Positions 1-7,587 of a stretch of DNA of 35,626 nt are shown here, one piece after another. The translations under genes were made by a program, and so were the position numbers. The DNA comes from a virus. Every line of letters starts with the position of its first letter. Position 1 is the stretch's first letter. The notes beneath the pieces were generated by a model that was not told the DNA's origin, did not search any database, and worked only from the letters and a program-made list of their open reading frames with translations. Where the stretch lies: IMG/VR virus record IMGVR_UViG_3300042326_000155, positions 1 to 35,626 of that record; one strand, 5' to 3'.

Positions 1-212
1 CACCTGGCACAACTCCTTCTACTTCTTTGGTCTTGCTCCAAGCCCAGCAGAAGCTGAACGAGAACGCAGCTGTGATGTCCCCACGTTACGCTACCGTGAA
101 CCCTGCTGCTAACGCTGGCTTGGTTGAAGGCATGAAAGGTCTGTTCAATCCTACAGACACTATCAGCAAGCAATTCAAGAACGGCATGATGGGCACTGGC
201 GTGTTGGGCTTT
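1..212. repeat. Contig-end overlap, left copy
   Basis: Positions 1-212 match 35415-35626 at 205 of 212 bases. The seven differences are at 11, 38, 62, 80, 104, 107 and 110; all fall on third codon positions of the coat gene and none changes the protein. This is the signature of two natural variants of one gene rather than sequencing error. It shows the molecule is circular or circularly permuted in assembly. Confidence 0.9.
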
Positions 213-806
213 GACGAGATCAACATGTCTCAGTCTATCAAGCAATTCACAACTGGCTCTCGCGTTGCCACCGGCAACTCTGTGACTACCACTGTGTCTT
301 CTGAAGGCGCTGCAAGCATTGCTTTGACCATCGGCTCTGGCCTGACAGTTAAAGCCGGTGACGTGTTTACTGTTGCTGATTGCTTCGCTGTGAACCCACA
401 GACCCGTGAATCCACTGGTTCGTTGTTCCAGTTCGTTGCTTTGGCTGACGCCACTGCCAGCGGCACTGCAATCGTTGTGACCGTTGCTCCTATTTACACC
501 GCCAACAACGCTTTGGCCACCGTTGACAGCTTCCCTGTCGCCGGTAAGGCTGTCGTGTTCGTGGGTGCTGCATCTAGCCAGTACGCTCAGAACTTGGTCT
601 ATCACAAAGACGCCATCACTTTCGCAACTGCTGACTTGCTGTTGCCACAAGGTGTTGACATGGCTGCTCGTGCCGTTCACAACGGTATCAGCTTGCGTGT
701 GGTTCGCCAGTACGATATTAACAACGACCGTATGCCTTGCCGTATTGACGTTTTGTACGGCTTCAGCACGATCCGTCCACAAATGGCCTGCCGTATCTGG
801 GGCTAA
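1..806 (+). CDS. Major capsid (coat) protein, P22 gp5-like, 3' part
   Basis: This is the C-terminal two thirds of the coat protein. The reading frame is open from position 3, so the start lies outside this end; the 5' part is at 35018-35626. Joining the two through their shared 212 bases gives a 400-residue protein, close to the P22 coat (about 430). The family forms the HK97-fold icosahedral shell around a scaffold. The assignment rests on the P22-like order portal, scaffold, coat, gp4, gp10 and on the N-terminal part of the protein. A UUCG-loop hairpin follows the stop. The apparent start at TTG 27 is not real. Confidence 0.9.
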   Translation, partial: PGTTPSTSLVLLQAQQKLNENAAVMSPRYATVNPAANAGLVEGMKGLFNPTDTISKQFKNGMMGTGVLGFDEINMSQSIKQFTTGSRVATGNSVTTTVSSEGAASIALTIGSGLTVKAGDVFTVADCFAVNPQTRESTGSLFQFVALADATASGTAIVVTVAPIYTANNALATVDSFPVAGKAVVFVGAASSQYAQNLVYHKDAITFATADLLLPQGVDMAARAVHNGISLRVVRQYDINNDRMPCRIDVLYGFSTIRPQMACRIWG

Positions 807-813
807 TCTGATT

Positions 814-834
814 GGGGCTTCGGCCCCTTTCGTC
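814..834 (+). terminator. Hairpin with UUCG tetraloop after the coat gene
   Basis: GGGGC (814-818), loop TTCG (819-822), GCCCC (823-827), then TTT and a mixed pyrimidine run. A five-pair GC stem closed by the extra-stable UUCG loop directly after the coat stop looks like an intrinsic, possibly partial, terminator or an mRNA 3'-end stabiliser. The short T run suggests read-through to the next gene. Confidence 0.7.
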
Positions 835-859
835 TTAACATCTTTTTAAGGAAATTATC

Positions 860-1267
860 ATGGCATTACCTAATGGCGCAGGCGGTTACCAAGTTGGTGA
901 CGGCAATCTGACAGAAGCAGTACTCGGCGTACAAACTATTCCCGCAACCTTGACTGGCGACACTACGTTGACCGCTGCTCAAGTGGCTGTTGGTTTGGTT
1001 GTTTGCAACAAAGGTAGCGATGCTACATTGACCGTGACTCTGCCCACAGCAGCGTTGCTCGATGCAGCCGTTCCTAGCGCAAAAGTTGGTTCAGCTTTTG
1101 AGTTGACAATCTGCAACAACAACAACACTGGCTCTTCGTCTACCGTTCCTGTCACCACAGGCACTGGTATCACGATCTTTGGCTCTGTGACTGTTCCACG
1201 TTTCGGCGCACACACATACCGTTTTGTGCGTACCGGCGACGCTGCCTACTCGGCTTTCTTGAAGTAA
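860..1267 (+). CDS. Unrecognised virion-cluster protein, beta-rich, possible capsid decoration protein
   Basis: 135 residues, lying between two UUCG hairpins directly after the coat gene. The start at 860 has an AAGGAAA ribosome site 6-10 bases upstream. The protein is rich in Thr, Val, Gly and Ala with alternating hydrophobic positions, suggesting a beta-sandwich. Its middle (around residue 55, TLTVTLPTA) resembles the beta domain at the end of the gene at 3999-4694 (CTVTLPSAS). Its place after the coat gene suggests a capsid-surface or head-completion protein, but that is inference. No signal peptide, membrane segment or catalytic motif is visible. Confidence 0.8.
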   Translation: MALPNGAGGYQVGDGNLTEAVLGVQTIPATLTGDTTLTAAQVAVGLVVCNKGSDATLTVTLPTAALLDAAVPSAKVGSAFELTICNNNNTGSSSTVPVTTGTGITIFGSVTVPRFGAHTYRFVRTGDAAYSAFLK

Positions 1268-1270
1268 ACA

Positions 1271-1295
1271 ATGGGGGCTTCGGCCCTCATTTTTA
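1271..1295 (+). terminator. Second UUCG hairpin terminator
   Basis: An eight-pair stem (1271-1278 with 1283-1290, one G-U pair) closed by TTCG at 1279-1282 and followed by a run of five T. This is a good intrinsic terminator shape. It sits between the stop at 1267 and the ribosome site of the next gene, whose likely ATG is 1307; the ATG at 1271 lies inside the stem and is not a start. Confidence 0.75.
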
Positions 1296-1306
1296 AAGGA
1301 ACAATC

Positions 1307-1630
1307 ATGCCTACAAACACCAAACCGATTGGCGTTGCGTACGAAGACCAGCAATTAGATGGCGCTGTTATGGGTGCTAGTGGCGGTACTGCTGGATTTT
1401 TTGGTGCAACTCCTGTTACGAAGCCTGCGGCTAATACCGCTGCTTTGACCACAATCACGTCTACTGCACCTGGCACGCCAGATTATGCAATTCAAGACTT
1501 GACATCTACCACGCCTTTTGGTTTTGTTACTAAAGATGAGGGTAACTCTGTGTTGTCAGTAGTTGCAAATTTGCAAACGCGAGTGGCGCAACTTGAAGCC
1601 AAGTTGCAAACACTCGGCCTGTTGGCCTAA
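1307..1630 (+). CDS. Probable virion fibre-like protein with the NTKPIGVAYEDQ N-terminal module
   Basis: 107 residues. The start at 1307 is chosen for the AAAGGA site six bases upstream. Residues 4-15 read NTKPIGVAYEDQ and are identical to residues 3-14 of the protein at 27296-27724; the DNA of the two stretches matches at 31 of 36 bases. A Gly/Ala/Thr/Pro-rich middle follows, then a C-terminal stretch with heptad spacing (from about residue 80, SVLSVVANLQ to VAQLEAKLQ) that should form a coiled coil. A short docking peptide plus an oligomerising tail suggests a small fibre or decoration protein on the head; this is inference from context only. Confidence 0.8.
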   Translation: MPTNTKPIGVAYEDQQLDGAVMGASGGTAGFFGATPVTKPAANTAALTTITSTAPGTPDYAIQDLTSTTPFGFVTKDEGNSVLSVVANLQTRVAQLEAKLQTLGLLA

Positions 1631-1634
1631 ACCA

Positions 1635-1660
1635 AATGGGGGCTAATCACCCCCATTCTT
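1635..1660 (+). terminator. Third hairpin terminator in the capsid region
   Basis: AATGGGGG (1635-1642), seven-base loop, CCCCCATT (1650-1657), then CTT. The eight-pair stem follows the stop at 1630 at once. The T run is weak, so partial termination is likely. Confidence 0.65.
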
Positions 1661-1665
1661 AAATT

Positions 1666-1851
1666 ATGAACCTTACGCTAATCCACCCTCTCCACGGTGC
1701 TAAAGTTGCCACAATGGAACTTGAAGCCGAAATGGATGAAAGAAATGGCTGGACTCGCTATAATCCAGACACGCCTTCCGAACCCGAAGCGGCTCCTGTG
1801 AACGTGCTGGAAGTTAAGCGCCGTAGAAAAGTGACTACTGAAGAGGTTTAA
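1666..1851 (+). CDS. Small unrecognised protein between coat and tail genes
   Basis: 61 residues. The N-terminal half contains an acidic patch (ELEAEMDE, about residues 18-25) and the C-terminal end is very basic (KRRRK, about residues 51-55), so the protein is strongly bipolar in charge. The stop lies three bases before the start of the gp4-like gene, so the two are probably translated together. There is no clear ribosome site beyond the preceding hairpin, so expression may depend on read-through. A minor head-completion role is possible from position alone; I recognise no domain. Confidence 0.7.
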   Translation: MNLTLIHPLHGAKVATMELEAEMDERNGWTRYNPDTPSEPEAAPVNVLEVKRRRKVTTEEV

Positions 1852-1853
1852 GC

Positions 1854-2567
1854 ATGACAACGTACACCGCTGGCCAACAAATTGAACGTGCCCTTCGGCT
1901 TCTCGGTGTGCTTGCTGAAGGCGAAACGCCCTCCGCTGCTACTTCTCAAGACGCCTTGATGGCGCTAAATCAGATGATCGACTCGTGGAATACCGAGCGT
2001 CTGTCAGTTTTCTCCACGCAAGATCAAATCTTCACATGGCCAGCAGGCTTCATTAGCCGCACCCTTGGCCCGTCTGGTGACTTTATTGGCCTTCGCCCTA
2101 TCTTGCTTGACGATGCTACATACTTCAAAGCGGCAAATAACGTGTCGTATGGCATCAAAATGATTAACCAACAGCAGTACAACGGTATTGCTGTTAAGAC
2201 CGTAACGTCCACTTACCCACAAGTCATGTGGGTCAACATGACGTTCCCCAACATTGAGATATACCTCTACCCACGCCCTACGCAGGATTTAGAGTTTCAC
2301 TTTGTGTCGGTTCAAGAGTTGAACAACCCCGCCAACTTGTCCACGATTTTGTACTACCCACCAGGCTATCTGCGTGCGTTTACTTACAACTTGGCCATGG
2401 AGTTTGCTCCTGAGTTTGGCGTTGAGCCAAGCCCACAAGTGCAGCGCATCGCCATGACTTCTAAGCGTGACTTGAAGCGCATTAACAACCCAGATGACGT
2501 GATGGCGCTGCCTTACGCATTGGTGGCCAACCGCCAGCGTTTCAACATCTATGCCGGTAACTATTGA
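1854..2567 (+). CDS. Tail accessory factor / head-tail adaptor, P22 gp4-like
   Basis: 237 residues. The N-terminal third (AGQQIERALRLLGV, then DALMALNQMIDSWNTERLSVF) is the helical pattern seen in gp4-type head-tail adaptors, which bind below the portal ring and close the packaged head. The family member in P22 is shorter (about 166 residues); the extra length here lies in the beta-rich middle (about residues 80-160). It is followed by the gp10-like gene with a one-base TGATG overlap, exactly the P22 order. The identification combines sequence pattern and gene order. Confidence 0.82.
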   Translation: MTTYTAGQQIERALRLLGVLAEGETPSAATSQDALMALNQMIDSWNTERLSVFSTQDQIFTWPAGFISRTLGPSGDFIGLRPILLDDATYFKAANNVSYGIKMINQQQYNGIAVKTVTSTYPQVMWVNMTFPNIEIYLYPRPTQDLEFHFVSVQELNNPANLSTILYYPPGYLRAFTYNLAMEFAPEFGVEPSPQVQRIAMTSKRDLKRINNPDDVMALPYALVANRQRFNIYAGNY

Positions 2568-4006
2568 TGAAAACGCCTATCCTTGGCTCGACCTACGTCA
2601 CAAGGTCTGTTAATGCGGCAGACGCACGCATGGTCAATCTCTTCCCTGAGATTGTCCCAGAGGCCGGTAAAGAGCCTGCGTTCCTGAACCGCGCGCCAGG
2701 TCTGAAGTTACTCAACACCATTGGCAACGGCCCGATCCGTGGCCTGTGGGCGTTCTCGTCCAACGACAGCACAGCCTTTGTGGTGTCAGGCACTCAGCTT
2801 TACAAGATTACTACCTCGTATGTGGCCACGCTAATTGGCACTGTGGCCGGTACTGGCCCTGTCAGTCTGGCTGACAACGGCACGCAGTTGTTCATTGCGG
2901 CCAACGGCCCCAGCTACATCTACAACAACACGACAAACGCTTTTGGCCAAATCACCGACCCTGACTTCCCAGGCGCTGTGACTGTCTGCTATCTGGACGG
3001 CTACTTCGTGTTTAATCAGCCCAACAGCCAGTTGCTGTGGGTGACACAGCTGCTAGACGGCACATCCATTGACCCACTCGACTTTGCAAGCACTGAAGGC
3101 TCTCCTGACGGCTTGGTGGCCGTGGTGTCCAACTTCCGTGAAGTCTGGGCCTTTGGCACTAACTCAATTGAAGTCTGGTACGACTCTGGCGCGACTGACT
3201 TCCCACTTCAGCGCATCCAAGGCGCGTTTAACGAGTTGGGCTGCGCTGCCCCTTACTCGATTGCCAAGATGGACAACGGCCTGTTTTGGCTTGGCCGTGA
3301 CCGCCGTGGTCAGGGTATCGTCTACCGCGCCAATGGCTACACTGGCGTTCGCATCTCGACCCATGCGGTTGAGTGGCAGATTCAGCAGTACGCTGACTTG
3401 TCGGACGCTATTGGCTACACCTACCAGCAAGACGGCCACAGTTTCTATGTACTGGTTTTCCCTAGTGCTAACACGACTTGGGTTTATGATGCGGCAACGC
3501 AAGCCTGGCATGAGCGTGCAGGCTTTGTCGATGGCAACTTTACCCGTCACCGTGGCAACTGCCAGATGGCGTTCAACAACAAGGTCGTTATTGGCGACTT
3601 TGAAAACGGCAACATCTACGCATTTGACCTAGACGACTTTAGCGACAACGGCAGCATCCAGAAGTGGCTGCGCTCATGGCGCGCGCTTCCAACTGGCCAA
3701 AACACCTTGCGCCGCACAACCCAGCACATGCTTCAAATGGACTGTGAATCTGGCGTGGGCATCAACTTAGGCCAAGGCAGTGATCCTCAGATCATGCTTC
3801 GTTGGTCAGATGATGGTGGCCACACATGGTCAAACGAGCATTGGGCATCCATGGGCAAGATCGGTCAGTATTACAAACGTGTAATCTGGCGGCGCTTGGG
3901 CATGACTGTCAAACTGCGAGATCGTGTTTATGAGGCGTCTGGCACTGACCCTGTGAAGATTGCAATCATGGGCGCAGAACTTATTCTGAGTCCAACGAAT
4001 GCCTAG
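2567..4006 (+). CDS. Packaged-DNA stabilisation protein / tail hub, P22 gp10-like
   Basis: 479 residues from ATG 2567, whose first base is the last base of the previous stop (P22 gp10 has 472). The N-terminal segment PILGSTYVTRSVNAADARMVNLFPE is typical of this family. The rest shows repeated beta blades with aromatic and Gly turns, as expected for a propeller-like hub that forms the hexameric nozzle below the gp4 ring. A TTG three bases earlier is a weaker alternative start. The stop overlaps the next gene by eight bases. Confidence 0.85.
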   Translation: MKTPILGSTYVTRSVNAADARMVNLFPEIVPEAGKEPAFLNRAPGLKLLNTIGNGPIRGLWAFSSNDSTAFVVSGTQLYKITTSYVATLIGTVAGTGPVSLADNGTQLFIAANGPSYIYNNTTNAFGQITDPDFPGAVTVCYLDGYFVFNQPNSQLLWVTQLLDGTSIDPLDFASTEGSPDGLVAVVSNFREVWAFGTNSIEVWYDSGATDFPLQRIQGAFNELGCAAPYSIAKMDNGLFWLGRDRRGQGIVYRANGYTGVRISTHAVEWQIQQYADLSDAIGYTYQQDGHSFYVLVFPSANTTWVYDAATQAWHERAGFVDGNFTRHRGNCQMAFNNKVVIGDFENGNIYAFDLDDFSDNGSIQKWLRSWRALPTGQNTLRRTTQHMLQMDCESGVGINLGQGSDPQIMLRWSDDGGHTWSNEHWASMGKIGQYYKRVIWRRLGMTVKLRDRVYEASGTDPVKIAIMGAELILSPTNA

Positions 4007-4694
4007 TCCTAACGCTACGCCAACGCCGATCACGCCACCGCGAGTGCCGCTGATCGACCCTCGCACGGGTCTGATCGACCGCGCTTGGTATTTGTTCTTT
4101 CTGTCGCTCAATGACATTGCCACGGCGGTTATTGACGACTCTGGACTTACATTTAGTTCTGAGTCTCTGATCGCGTCCTATGATCAGGCTTTGCTGTCGG
4201 TCAACCAAGAACTGCAAACTTTACCGCCAGTAGTTACCTTGCCAGTTCCTGACGTATTGGGCGACTGCTGTTCGGCTTTAGAATCTCAAATGGCTGAGAT
4301 GCAAAAGCAGATTGAGGCTTTGCAAGTTCAACCGATTGTTGACATTAGCGTAATAAGCGCAAGCATTGCCGCGCTGTCTAGTGCGCCAGTCACCAAGACC
4401 GCTGACTTTACGGTTGCCGCTAATGAGACTTGGTTTATCAATAACAAGTCAGGCTCGACTTGCACCGTGACCTTACCTTCAGCGTCTTTGTATGTTGGTA
4501 GGTATCTGACTTTTAAGAACATGCAGGCACAGACTTTAGTGTCGGCATCTAGCAACGTTGTGCCAATCGACAGTACCAGTGCTGGCACAGCAATCCTCTT
4601 GGCAGTTGTAGGAAATTGGGCGACAATGGTGTCTGACGGCACAAATTGGGTCATCATGCAACAAGCCGCTAATAACTGCCTCTTATTGGAGTAA
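3999..4694 (+). CDS. Tail needle-position protein (P22 gp26 slot) with C-terminal beta knob
   Basis: 231 residues, nearly the length of P22 gp26 (233), and in the same place after gp10. The N-terminus has a proline-rich docking motif (PPRVPLIDPRTGLIDRAW, residues 14-31) common in podovirus tail proteins. The centre (about residues 80-110, SALESQMAEMQKQIEAL) is a coiled coil. The C-terminal 100 residues are a beta domain (TVTLPSASLYVGRYLTFKN, then VVPIDSTSAGTAIL, DGTNWVIM) like the knobs that end some tail needles. It may plug the tail and open the host membrane. The long gp26 coiled-coil rod itself is not visible, so a short fibre is the alternative. Confidence 0.65.
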   Translation: MPSPNATPTPITPPRVPLIDPRTGLIDRAWYLFFLSLNDIATAVIDDSGLTFSSESLIASYDQALLSVNQELQTLPPVVTLPVPDVLGDCCSALESQMAEMQKQIEALQVQPIVDISVISASIAALSSAPVTKTADFTVAANETWFINNKSGSTCTVTLPSASLYVGRYLTFKNMQAQTLVSASSNVVPIDSTSAGTAILLAVVGNWATMVSDGTNWVIMQQAANNCLLLE

Positions 4695-4697
4695 ACC

Positions 4698-5033
4698 ATG
4701 ACAGTCACCGTCAAAGTCCTCGTACCGGCTAAATTTGCCGAGAACGCACAAACAACCCAGTACACCGCGACTGGCGTCACCGCCATCATCGACAAGTTCA
4801 CCGCGACTAATATCAGCGCGTCTGCCGCCACGATTAGCGTCAACTTGGTCACATCCGCAGGCTCTGCTGGCAACACCAACTTGATCACCAAGACCAAGAC
4901 CTTGCAAGCGTCTGAGGTCTACACGTTTCCAGAACTGGTTGGTCAAGTGCTTGGCATTGGCGACTTTATCAGTACAATCGCAGGCACAGCCAGCGCAATC
5001 AACATCCGCGTTTCTGGACGTGAGGTGACCTGA
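4698..5033 (+). CDS. Unrecognised small beta-rich structural protein
   Basis: 111 residues with alternating hydrophobic and Thr/Ser residues over the whole length, no Cys, no membrane segment; probably a single beta-sandwich. The start follows GGAG and the previous stop closely. It ends REVT, and the last codons (GAGGTGACC) also make a near-perfect ribosome site for the next gene, whose ATG shares the A of the stop. The location between the needle-position gene and the cupin gene suggests a virion component, but no function can be read from the sequence. Confidence 0.75.
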   Translation: MTVTVKVLVPAKFAENAQTTQYTATGVTAIIDKFTATNISASAATISVNLVTSAGSAGNTNLITKTKTLQASEVYTFPELVGQVLGIGDFISTIAGTASAINIRVSGREVT

Positions 5034-5497
5034 TGAGGATTGTTTACGGCAAAGGGTTTGAGATTGACAAGCCCACTTCGATGCTAGACAAGGTGCAAAC
5101 CTTGCAAGTCGAAGTGTCTAAGCTGCCTCAATACGAACCTGAAACAAAGCACTATTTCCATGGCGGTATGTACTGCCGTGAAGTGTTTCGTCATGCCGGA
5201 GTCTTGGTCGTGGGCGCAGTCCACAAGAAAGAACACTTCTATTTAATCGTGTCTGGTACGGTGGCGATCACCACAGACGATGGGGTGCAAGAGGTTACTG
5301 GGCCTCACTTGTTCTCAAGTAAACCAGGAACTAAACGTGCGGTGTATGCAGTTACTGATGCGCTGTGCATGACTTTCCACGCCATCGAGGCGAAAACTGT
5401 TGAGGAAGCGGAGGCCGAACTGGTTGAAGCAGAGCCTAATAGCATGTATAGTCTCGGTAATCAAGTTAAACATCAATCATTAGAGGTGCTGCCATGA
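5033..5497 (+). CDS. Cupin-fold protein in the tail cluster
   Basis: 154 residues. Residues 61-75 (GAVHKKEHFYLIVSG) fit cupin motif 1 and residues 93-107 (LFSSKPGTKRAVY) fit cupin motif 2, so the core is a small beta-barrel. The two His of motif 1 (64, 68) are kept, but the usual His of motif 2 is not, so metal binding and catalysis are uncertain. The last 35 residues are acidic and helical. Its place corresponds to gene 14 of P22, before the ejection genes. It could be a structural protein, or an enzyme acting on a small molecule or sugar; the sequence does not decide. Confidence 0.8.
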   Translation: MRIVYGKGFEIDKPTSMLDKVQTLQVEVSKLPQYEPETKHYFHGGMYCREVFRHAGVLVVGAVHKKEHFYLIVSGTVAITTDDGVQEVTGPHLFSSKPGTKRAVYAVTDALCMTFHAIEAKTVEEAEAELVEAEPNSMYSLGNQVKHQSLEVLP

Positions 5498-6234
5498 CAT
5501 TTTGGGTCGCTGGAGCCGTAGTCGTAAGTTCGGCAATTGGAAGCAGCGCGGCCAAAAGCGCGGCTAAAACACAATCCGCCGCCGCAGATCGCGCCGCAGA
5601 ACTTCAAAACGAGCAGTTTCAACAAACTCGACAGGACTATGCGCCCTATCGTGAAGCTGGTTATAACGCGCTAGCGGAATTGCAACGCACTGCCGGTAAT
5701 GTGCCTGGCGCGTTTAAGTTTGGCGCGGGCGATTATCAAGCTGACCCAGGCTACGCATTCCGTTTGTCTGAGGGCCAAAAAGCGCTTGACCGCCAAGCCG
5801 CTGCCCGTGGTGGTTTGATCTCTGGCGGCGCTTTAAGAGCAGCGCAACGCTATGGTCAAGAGATGGGTTCGCAAGAATTTGGTAACGCATACAATCGGGC
5901 GCTAACGTCATACAACACTGGCGTGTCTAGTGAAAATCAGTTGTACAACCGTCAAGCCGCATTGGCTGGTATTGGTCAAACCGCTACTGGTCAAGTAGCG
6001 CAGGCTGGTCAAAACTATGCAAACACCGCTGGCAATCTAATAACTGGCGGCGCAGCCGCTCAAGCGGCTGGTCAAGTTGGCCAAGCCAACGCAATTACTG
6101 GTGGCTTGGGTACATATTTGAACTACAGCCAAGGCAACGCATTAACTAACGCATTACGTGGGGGCGGTTATGGCGGCAACTATGCTACCGTTAGCAACCC
6201 CTATTTCACCCCTATGGGTGGCGTTACACCATAA
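5494..6234 (+). CDS. DNA ejection protein, P22 gp7-position
   Basis: 246 residues (P22 gp7 has 229). The N-terminus is hydrophobic and small-residue rich (WVAGAVVVSSAIGSSAA), followed by a long Gln/Ala/Gly-rich region with repeated aromatic-Gly steps (RQDYAPYREAGYNALAELQ about residues 48-66). This composition is typical of proteins packed in the capsid and pushed into the host envelope with the DNA. It overlaps the cupin gene by ATGA and is followed by two more such genes, matching P22 order 7-20-16. Confidence 0.78.
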   Translation: MTFWVAGAVVVSSAIGSSAAKSAAKTQSAAADRAAELQNEQFQQTRQDYAPYREAGYNALAELQRTAGNVPGAFKFGAGDYQADPGYAFRLSEGQKALDRQAAARGGLISGGALRAAQRYGQEMGSQEFGNAYNRALTSYNTGVSSENQLYNRQAALAGIGQTATGQVAQAGQNYANTAGNLITGGAAAQAAGQVGQANAITGGLGTYLNYSQGNALTNALRGGGYGGNYATVSNPYFTPMGGVTP

Positions 6235-6243
6235 GGAACGACA

Positions 6244-7578
6244 ATGGCTATTGACCCAAACATTGCTCTTGGCGTTAGAGGTATTGAAGTCGCCAATCCT
6301 TTGGCGCAGTACAGCCAAATTGCGCAAATTCAAAACGCGCAAAATCAAAATCAATTGGCACAGTTTCAACTTGGTTCGGCTCAACGCGCAGAAAAATCGC
6401 AGAACTTGTTAGCGGATGCGTATTCGCAAGCGACTGATCCAGAAACAGGCAAAATTGACTACAACAAATTGACTGGCCTTGTAGCGGCTGGCGGTGGTGG
6501 TGCGCAAATACCTGGCATTCAAAAATCACGCCTTGAGTTTGAAACCGCACAGACAGCGCAACAGAAAGCGCAAACTGATTTGTTGGACGCAAAGTTAAAA
6601 CAATCGCGGGGGTTTCTTGACACGTTAGACCCTAACGATCCTACTGCCCCTGCACGCTATATTGCTTGGCATGAGGCTAATCACAAAGACCCAGTCATCG
6701 GCCCAGCGTTAGCCGCCCGAGGTGTTTCTGTTGACCAATCCCGTCAAAGCATTGAAACTGCAATTGCAAAAGGCCCATCGGCTTTTGCAGCCTTGCTAAA
6801 CCAGTCTAAATTGGGCACTGAAAAGTTCATGGAATTGAACAAGCCTCAGTTGTCGACTAAAGACACTGGTGGCACAGTAGTCGACCGCACGTTTGAACCA
6901 TTAACAGGCAAACTTACTACCCTCAGTACAACTAACAAAACAGCAACGCCTGGTGAGTTGTTGACCAACGCCCGCGCTAAAGAGAACATTGAAATTAGCC
7001 GGACAAAAATGCAGCGCGAAGCTGACCCAGTGTTCCAGCAAACAATGGCTGCTGCTAAAGCAACTGGCGAAGCAATTGCTAAAGGTGATGTGGCCGCTAA
7101 ACAAGCGTTGCCCAAGATCATTAGTGATGCGCAGTTGGCGCTTGACGTTGTTGATCAGATGGTCGGCAAACAAGAAGTGCGCGACAAGAACGGCAAACTT
7201 ATTCAAGCGGCTACCAAGCCCCACCCAGGCTTTCAAGATGCTGTGGGCGCTACTTATTTGCCCGGCGCTCGCTTTGTGCCTGGTACAAACGCGGCCAGCT
7301 TCCAAGCCTTGCAAAACCAAGTTGAAGGCACTGCGTTCTTGTCAGCGTTTGAAGCCCTTAAAGGCGGCGGCGCTATCTCTGAGAAAGAGGGTGAGAAAGC
7401 CACGGCTGCTCGTATGCGCATGACTTTGGCTCAGAACGAGCAAGAGTACATTAAAGCCGCCCGCGAGTTCCAAGATATTGTTCGCACAGGCGTGCAAAAT
7501 GCACAACGTAAAGCTGGCGGCGCTGCTGCGGCTGGCGGCGCAGGCGGTGTGGACACTAGCAATCCTTTGTTGAAGTAA
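6244..7578 (+). CDS. DNA ejection protein, P22 gp20-position
   Basis: 444 residues (P22 gp20 has 471). The first 60 residues are a Gln/Asn/Ala-rich helix (YSQIAQIQNAQNQNQLAQFQ). A low-complexity Gly/Ala tail closes the protein before NPLLK. No enzyme motif is visible. Size, composition and position between the gp7- and gp16-position genes indicate the second of three internal virion proteins that build the trans-envelope conduit. AAGGAACG before the ATG is a fair ribosome site. Confidence 0.75.
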   Translation: MAIDPNIALGVRGIEVANPLAQYSQIAQIQNAQNQNQLAQFQLGSAQRAEKSQNLLADAYSQATDPETGKIDYNKLTGLVAAGGGGAQIPGIQKSRLEFETAQTAQQKAQTDLLDAKLKQSRGFLDTLDPNDPTAPARYIAWHEANHKDPVIGPALAARGVSVDQSRQSIETAIAKGPSAFAALLNQSKLGTEKFMELNKPQLSTKDTGGTVVDRTFEPLTGKLTTLSTTNKTATPGELLTNARAKENIEISRTKMQREADPVFQQTMAAAKATGEAIAKGDVAAKQALPKIISDAQLALDVVDQMVGKQEVRDKNGKLIQAATKPHPGFQDAVGATYLPGARFVPGTNAASFQALQNQVEGTAFLSAFEALKGGGAISEKEGEKATAARMRMTLAQNEQEYIKAAREFQDIVRTGVQNAQRKAGGAAAAGGAGGVDTSNPLLK

Positions 7579-7587
7579 GGAGCCAAA

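Noticed and set aside
4328-4897. 189-codon minus-strand frame opposite the needle-position gene
   Set aside because: Antisense to two genes with recognisable beta domains; no ribosome site.
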